Part shown: positions 19,525 through 24,005 of the stretch, in pieces | How the letters are laid out: the number at the start of each line of letters is the position of its first letter | Numbering within the stretch: position 1 is the stretch's first letter | Assembly (NCBI GenBank): GCA_004151065.3 | Contig: NWUY0300011087.1 | Span: 1 to 24,005 of the forward strand | Direction: 5' to 3' | Origin: Larix sibirica | Taxonomy: Eukaryota > Streptophyta > Pinopsida > Pinales > Pinaceae | DNA length: 24,005 nucleotides | The notes under the pieces: generated by a model | The model's input: only the letters and a program-made list of their open reading frames with translations | What the model was told of the DNA's origin: nothing | Databases searched by the model: none | Made by a program: the position numbers and the translations under genes

Positions 19525-20252
19525 ATAAAATGATTATTTTTACGAAATGGATTCAACATCATCTATAATTATAGGATTTGAGGAATCCCACATTAATGAT
19601 TTGGGTACAATGAAATTTTTTGAATGATGACAATAGAGTAGACATCTCGTTTTAATGATTCTAAATGAATAATAATAGTATGCTTTTTTTAGCTGGAATA
19701 AACAACTAGAATAGTAAATGTAATGTCATTATCCAATATATTCAATTTATCTATCTAAAATGATTTATATCAAATTTAAAACAAAATTATTTATTTCTCC
19801 TCATTATTTCAAATTGAAAAAAATTAACATATTTAAACTACTCAAAAAATAAATGCCTTTTTACTATTAATTATGTTTCACTTTAACTTTGTTAAATATA
19901 ATCATATATATAAAATTCCCATCAAAATCTAATAAAACTTATTATTTATATTAAAATAGATAAAAATAATATTTTTTTTATTAAATATAAATAAAAAGAA
20001 TGATTGTAATTTGAGTGGTTGAGAGGAATTATCCCCGTTACACTATTTTTACGAAATCCCATAAATTTGTGGAGCTTCTATATTCTTAATAAAGTTTAAA
20101 TTATAGGTTTCAAACCAAGTTACTCTATAATTGTATGAAGTTTATAGGGGGTTACACGGTTGCTTTTTGTAGAGTTGTTAAGCACGAAGATCATCTTAGA
20201 ATAGAGAGGAGATATGAGAGGATAAAGGGGCAAAAAGAAAAGGCAAGATGCC
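19525..20252. other. AT-rich spacer, no gene seen
   Basis: Very AT-rich to about 20000, then more mixed. No supported gene or larger repeat was found. Confidence 0.5.
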
Positions 20253-20296
20253 CATAAGCTCTAATTTCAAATTTCATAAGCTCTAATTTCAAATTT
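20253..20296. repeat. 22-bp perfect tandem duplication
   Basis: Copies at 20253-20274 and 20275-20296 begin CATAAGCTCTAATTTCAAAT, without mismatch. Confidence 0.92.
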
Positions 20297-20649
20297 CATG
20301 TTGGTATTAGATTGAGATTAGGGTTTTTAAAGGTGGTCAATAAAGTTTGGTTGTAGTCTAAATGTATTGATATTTTCAATCTTTTTTGAGGGAATAAGTT
20401 TTCACTCGAAGCGCAACCAAGACTTCATAAATTTAGAGGAAAATATCAGAGGGTGGATGCAACTCATTACTTATTGTTTTCTTAATATTGATCCAAACAT
20501 TTTTTGTATGCAGAAATAAAAACATGTAATACATATGGAATATAAACTATCATAAGTATATTAATTAGAGATTTTGCGAGATCCATAAACATATAATAAC
20601 ACAAATGAATCATAGTCAATATTCAGACACATTACACATAAATTTTAAA

Positions 20650-20810
20650 AGGGGGCCTCAAACATTCTTCTTTTATTGATATTCTCCAAGTACAATATGT
20701 GTCCATAACATCATAGCACATGAAATTCAAACATATTTCATATAAGATGGGATCAATTAAAAATAAAGACTCAACTTAGCAATTAAAAGCTCCTGGTCCT
20801 TATTACATCA
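20650..20810 (-). repeat. Candidate start of a 3' LTR (U3/R part)
   Basis: On the minus strand, TGATGTAATAAGGACC starts at 20810 directly after a G-rich purine tract. An AATAAA follows about 135 bp on (forward TTTATT at about 20673), then GAAGAATG and a GGCCCCC run. TG start plus polyadenylation signal fits an LTR. The other end (CA and target duplication) was not found, so the lower boundary is arbitrary. Confidence 0.35.
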
Positions 20811-20822
20811 ACCCCTTTTCCT
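20811..20822 (-). other. Candidate polypurine tract
   Basis: The minus strand reads GAGGAAAAGGGGT just before TGATGT. A run of A and G ending in G directly before a TG dinucleotide is the usual plus-strand primer site of LTR retroelements. A purine run of this length could also occur by chance. Confidence 0.4.
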
Positions 20823-21164
20823 CGACCTCAATGGGTTCTTATACAAAACTAGTTGTTAAATTTGACTGTGTCAGGACAGTTACAAAAGGGGTAAGGATGA
20901 ATAAGTTGATCCATTACCTAGTTCAACATATTGATTATGTTCCATACCCTTAGTCATTGGTGGCTAACTTGCATAATTTTTCTTCATGCCTTTGTCACGT
21001 ATTTGGCATTGATCCTTATGATGTACTACTAATCTTCTTTGTTTTTCCACTCTTTTGCAACATCTATCAAAAAATGAAAGGGGAAACAAGCCTCAATCAC
21101 AACCATTGACTCACCCTCAAGCCAACTCTTTTGCTCTTCCTATCCTTCAAAAGAAGGGGCCAAC

Positions 21165-21851
21165 TCATGGATGACATGTAGAACCTAGTTGTGAAAATAT
21201 GAGAAACGTTCCAACTATGAGTTCCATTTGCTCAAAATAAAGGAGGCATGGAAACATTGATGCTTGTTCCTTGTTGTTTGGCTCCAAAGGCTGTGTCTTC
21301 TCAAGGGAATGCCACTCTACATCTGCAAAAGAATCCAATTATTGGAGTGCACGATATGCAGATTGTGTTGTGGGTCAAAACCCTTAGAGTGCCTTTTTGT
21401 TCATGATTGTTGATTCATGTAGGGAATCCACCTATTCATCTGCAACTTGAATCTTTTCATATTTTGTCTATTGCTTAAGAGGATTAGTGAGAGTCTATGT
21501 GTTTGCATTCCTTTGCTTGATCCTCTCATGCAATTCCCCCCCAAGCTCATTTATTCTCTCTCATAATCCCATCCAATCTTGCCCAGTGTTGAATATTTTT
21601 TCTCTCTTTATTATGGCTTTGTTCAATTTCCCATTGTTAGTATTAATCTCCACTACCATAGGTTGCAATCAATCCACAAGGTTTTCTTTCTATTGGATCC
21701 CTTGGGACTATGTAGCTTGCAATTGGGATTATTGCTCCCTAGCTTTCAGACATAGTTACCACAATGAGGCACATACTATCTCTATGCATTCCTCTAGTCA
21801 TTCAATAGGAATATTCTTCGACAATTGTGGATATCCTAATTTAACTATGGC
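21165..21851 (-). pseudogene. Relict coding frame, gag-like, with 13 internal stops
   Basis: One minus-strand frame of 229 codons keeps a protein-like composition (rich in E, K, Q, L and N, helix-prone) despite 13 internal stops of all three types, and ends at TGA (21165-21167). Visible stretches include KLGYPQLSKNIPIE, INELGGELHERIKQRNANT and LDSFADVEWHSLEKTQPLEP. Many stops sit where Gln or Arg would suit the context (for example after NT, KQ, DE and LQ), as expected from C-to-T decay of CAA, CAG or CGA. Upstream, a frame with GEGEIDPTIGKNAIEAIP appears to join by a one-base shift at about 21848. I do not recognise the family; a gag or structural protein of a retroelement is inference only. 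Confidence 0.45.
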
Positions 21852-22206
21852 CAAAAACCCTCAAAATTTATTGGAATAGCTTCAATTGCATTCTTTCCTA
21901 TTGTTGGGTCTATCTCTCCCTCTCCCTCTTGTTGGTAACCTCTATAAGCTTGATCTATAATTGTTGTTGTAAAATATGTAAGACTTGATGGCAATGCTCA
22001 ACCTAGGATATTTGTTGTTGTACCTCATATGTAGTGATCTTCATCATCCCCAACAAGTTGGAAGTGGTCCACTATTGTAATTTCACAGGTTGAATTGCCT
22101 AACATGCTGGTGAAAAATAGGCAAGTGGATAACCACTAGTAATTGATGGATATGAATGGACCAATGTTTGGTCCTATGCGCTTGCTTGTGGTATTGTTGA
22201 TTTATG

Positions 22207-22570
22207 TAGTCATATGACACATTTTTGGGTGGCCTCAAAGAGAAAAGGATCATGAAATTCGACACAAGTTGCTCGATTTGTGCCATGACTAAGAGGTTGT
22301 CCAATGGTAAAAATGGAAGGGGAAGGGCTACTTGGAATATTCTCATATGTCTCTTCACCTTCAACCTCCTTTAGAACCTCATCCCGTTGGACAACCATAG
22401 CCCCCACACACTTGCTAGGCATAAGGGGAATATGTAGTGACTCATCACCACTTCCTTCAACTCTTGTAAATCTTCTAGGTTTCTCTACAATCGGTTCCGC
22501 TATGTTGGGTCCAAATTATGTGACTTCCGTAACATCAAATCCTACAAAATTAGCCTTGGTATGTTGAGAC
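22207..22570 (-). pseudogene. Relict coding frame, minus strand
   Basis: A minus-strand frame continues with few stops through GFDVTEVT, AEPIVEKPRRFTRVEGSGDE, MPSKCVGAMVVQRDEVLKEV and FTIGQPLSHGT to a TGA near 22209. It then shifts frame into the piece at 22083-22200. No known domain is visible. The + strand frame over the same DNA (22304-22567) is its shadow. Confidence 0.4.
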
Positions 22571-22711
22571 TAACTGCCTACATTATAAGGGACCACCCTT
22601 GTAGTTTTGTTCTTGACTGGAACATATAAAACATCTAGAATAAATCTAGGTGGGTCATCTACAATATTTAATAATGGGGACCCGGGCCTTGAGTTTGTCA
22701 TATAATTGTCA

Positions 22712-22882
22712 GGATTTGAGGGCCTCTTCAATTGATCCCAAGTATTTCTTGGCTCCAAAATCTGCAAGTTCATGAAGAAGGGGAATAGTAATCTCTGGAG
22801 GCAAGGATGTATCAACAAGGGAAACAACTAGCTTGACCTCCAACTCTAGTTGGTGAGACTTGTCTAATATTGCATTGGATGT
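22712..22882 (-). pseudogene. Relict coding frame, 57 open codons
   Basis: The frame opens after a TAA at 22883-22885 and closes at TGA (22709-22711). Visible text includes LDKSHQLELEVKLVVSLVD, LPPEITIPLLHELADFGAKK and YLGSIEEALKS, which looks like genuine protein rather than chance. After the TGA the same frame continues with QLYDKLKARVPIIKYCR. The other minus frame at 22570-22827 includes PPRFILDVLYVPVKNKTTR, so a frameshift near 22700 is likely. The family is not recognised. Confidence 0.4.
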
Positions 22883-23235
22883 TTAGTAAGTGGCTTGACA
22901 ACTATTAGTTTTTTGGGGGTACCTTCGTGTAAGAAATCAATGACCTTGGCCCTGGTAATCTTTAAGTTCCTTCCCTAAGTACTGGGATGTATCAAATATA
23001 AATTTCATCAATATGGATAGAATGCCAATGGATTTAATGATGGGCAGTTTCGATCTCGGATTATGACTCATAAGTTGAATGAACCACTATGATGGCTATA
23101 GTCTTGGATTTCTTCACACCCATTCATTAGCAAAATTCCTAGTTGAAGGTTGCTTCAGTCAAGTACAGGGAAAGCCTAAGGCAATACATTTTGTTAGGTT
23201 AGACTGTTGTGGTTAGAGAAGCATGTTGCTTCAAT

Positions 23236-23451
23236 TCATTCCAAACCAAAATTTTCCCACACGTGCATTAAATAGTGCTTGTGGGATTCACAAAATTGGA
23301 GTAGTGATTGTAATAAACTGATCACACAACTTAGCAAAATTGGTCTCGTTAAAGGTTGTCTTTTGCAAATCCTTCCAACTTTTCCTTGGGTCAAATTAGA
23401 GAGTAAGGTGTTGGATAAAGTTACCGAGCCTAAGGTGTCTTCTATTTTCAC
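23236..23451 (-). pseudogene. Relict coding segment, frame uncertain
   Basis: The longest open frame (71 codons) is not clearly the ancestral one. A neighbouring frame gives FDPRKSWKDLQKTTFNETNF and FAKLCDQFITITTPIL, then after a TGA IPQALFNARVGKFWFGMN, which reads more like protein. No domain is recognised. Confidence 0.3.
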
Positions 23452-23489
23452 ATACTGAATGCAACTAATAGAGAATAGGTGGACAATTA

Positions 23490-23806
23490 GTGATCATCGA
23501 CATAGGCTTGTAGAATCTTGTCCATTAAGAATCTGCCCAAATGAAGCTTTATGCATTCTGCTACTACTAAGGCATCTAGGGTACACTCACCTATGGTATA
23601 CTTGTGGGTGAGGTGACTTGCAATTAGTTGGAAAGAAAATAAAACTTGAGGTTATTGATCAATGTGATAATATTTCCATGACCCCCTCTCTTAATCCCAT
23701 ACCAATTGTACAAACTAGGCTCATCTTCGCAATGATCATGCTTGCATGTAACTTGAAATGCTTGGAAATCATATGAAATTCTGTTACACCAAAATCTCGT
23801 CATCAT
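23490..23806 (-). pseudogene. Relict coding segment with a frameshift
   Basis: Two overlapping minus frames look like one broken gene. From 23806 the first reads through FQVTCKHDHCEDEPSLYNWY and GIKRGGHGNIITLINN. Near 23650 the coding character moves to a second frame, open at 23490-23651, with ASHLTHKYTIGECTLDALVV and GRFLMDKILQAYVDD before a TAA. A short deletion or insertion near 23650 would explain this. The family is not recognised. Confidence 0.4.
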
Positions 23807-24005
23807 GAGTTATGTGTCCTCTATTTTCCCTAATTCCTAAATCACTTGGGCCAAATGATTGAAAGGAGAGTTGTTGTTTCTCTTTCTACCTTTTGTTGTC
23901 ACCCCAACACGCCCTGCTCATTGACAAGATGCATTAGACCCTTGGTGACGCGCTTTGCACATTGGCAGAGTGCGTCAGTGACACTGGTTTCCTTTGTACA
24001 AGGTG

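Larger units (their letters stand above)
20640..24005 (-). mobile_element. Decayed LTR-retroelement-like body, minus strand
   Basis: Composition shifts here to less AT-rich DNA with several minus-strand frames that look protein-like (charged, helix-prone) but are broken by stops and frameshifts. They are collinear and lead toward lower coordinates to a purine-rich tract at 20811-20822, a possible LTR start and an AATAAA. That order is what the 3' part of an LTR element would show. I see no aspartic protease, reverse transcriptase, RNase H or integrase motif, so the element would be non-autonomous or deleted, or this is another kind of degenerate repeat. It runs off the right edge, so the 5' end and primer-binding site cannot be examined. 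Confidence 0.45.

Noticed and set aside
21487-21879. 130-codon + strand open frame with a signal-like start
   Set aside because: It lies opposite the minus-strand relict frame at 21165-21851, whose Glu/Lys/Gln-rich codons read as Phe/Leu/Ser on the other strand. It is best explained as a shadow.

Overview
This window looks like nuclear DNA of a land plant, most likely a seed plant with a large, repeat-rich genome. The evidence is one intron-containing gene of a plant-specific family, very AT-rich flanks without genes, and many decayed repeats and retroelement pieces. The protein resembles AUX1/LAX proteins of seed plants in general. I cannot name the species; a gymnosperm-like genome is only a guess.

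The one gene I can fully support is an AUX1/LAX auxin influx carrier on the + strand, with its coding span at 9371-12724. It has eight exons that join in frame through seven GT-AG introns into a 496-residue multi-membrane permease. Before it lies a GC-richer promoter and leader (about 8860-9370) in otherwise AT-rich DNA, with two TGGGCC-type elements and two short upstream ORFs in the presumed leader.

Left flank (1-8860): the window opens with a 5'-truncated minus-strand fragment of a LINE-type reverse transcriptase (3-218). Diverged tandem repeats follow at about 1320-2040. Next comes a stretch with short duplications and palindromes but no gene. A roughly 2-kb degenerate tandem array (about 4960-6960) has a regular 126-bp two-part period in its right half. 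A probable tRNA-derived SINE lies at about 7647-7875, and a 70-bp duplication of the gene's far-upstream region at about 8115-8280.

Right flank (12725-20640): this is AT-rich, gene-free DNA with an unusual density of small local tandem duplications. Most have unit lengths of 13-68 bp and two to six copies, and several are nearly identical.

Right end (20640-24005): this is less AT-rich. On the minus strand it holds broken but coding-like frames with many in-frame stops and frameshifts. They end at a purine-rich tract followed by a TG start and an AATAAA on the same strand. I read this as the decayed 3' part of an LTR retroelement that shows no recognisable pol domain. No CRISPR array, bacterial operon, rRNA or tRNA gene was seen.
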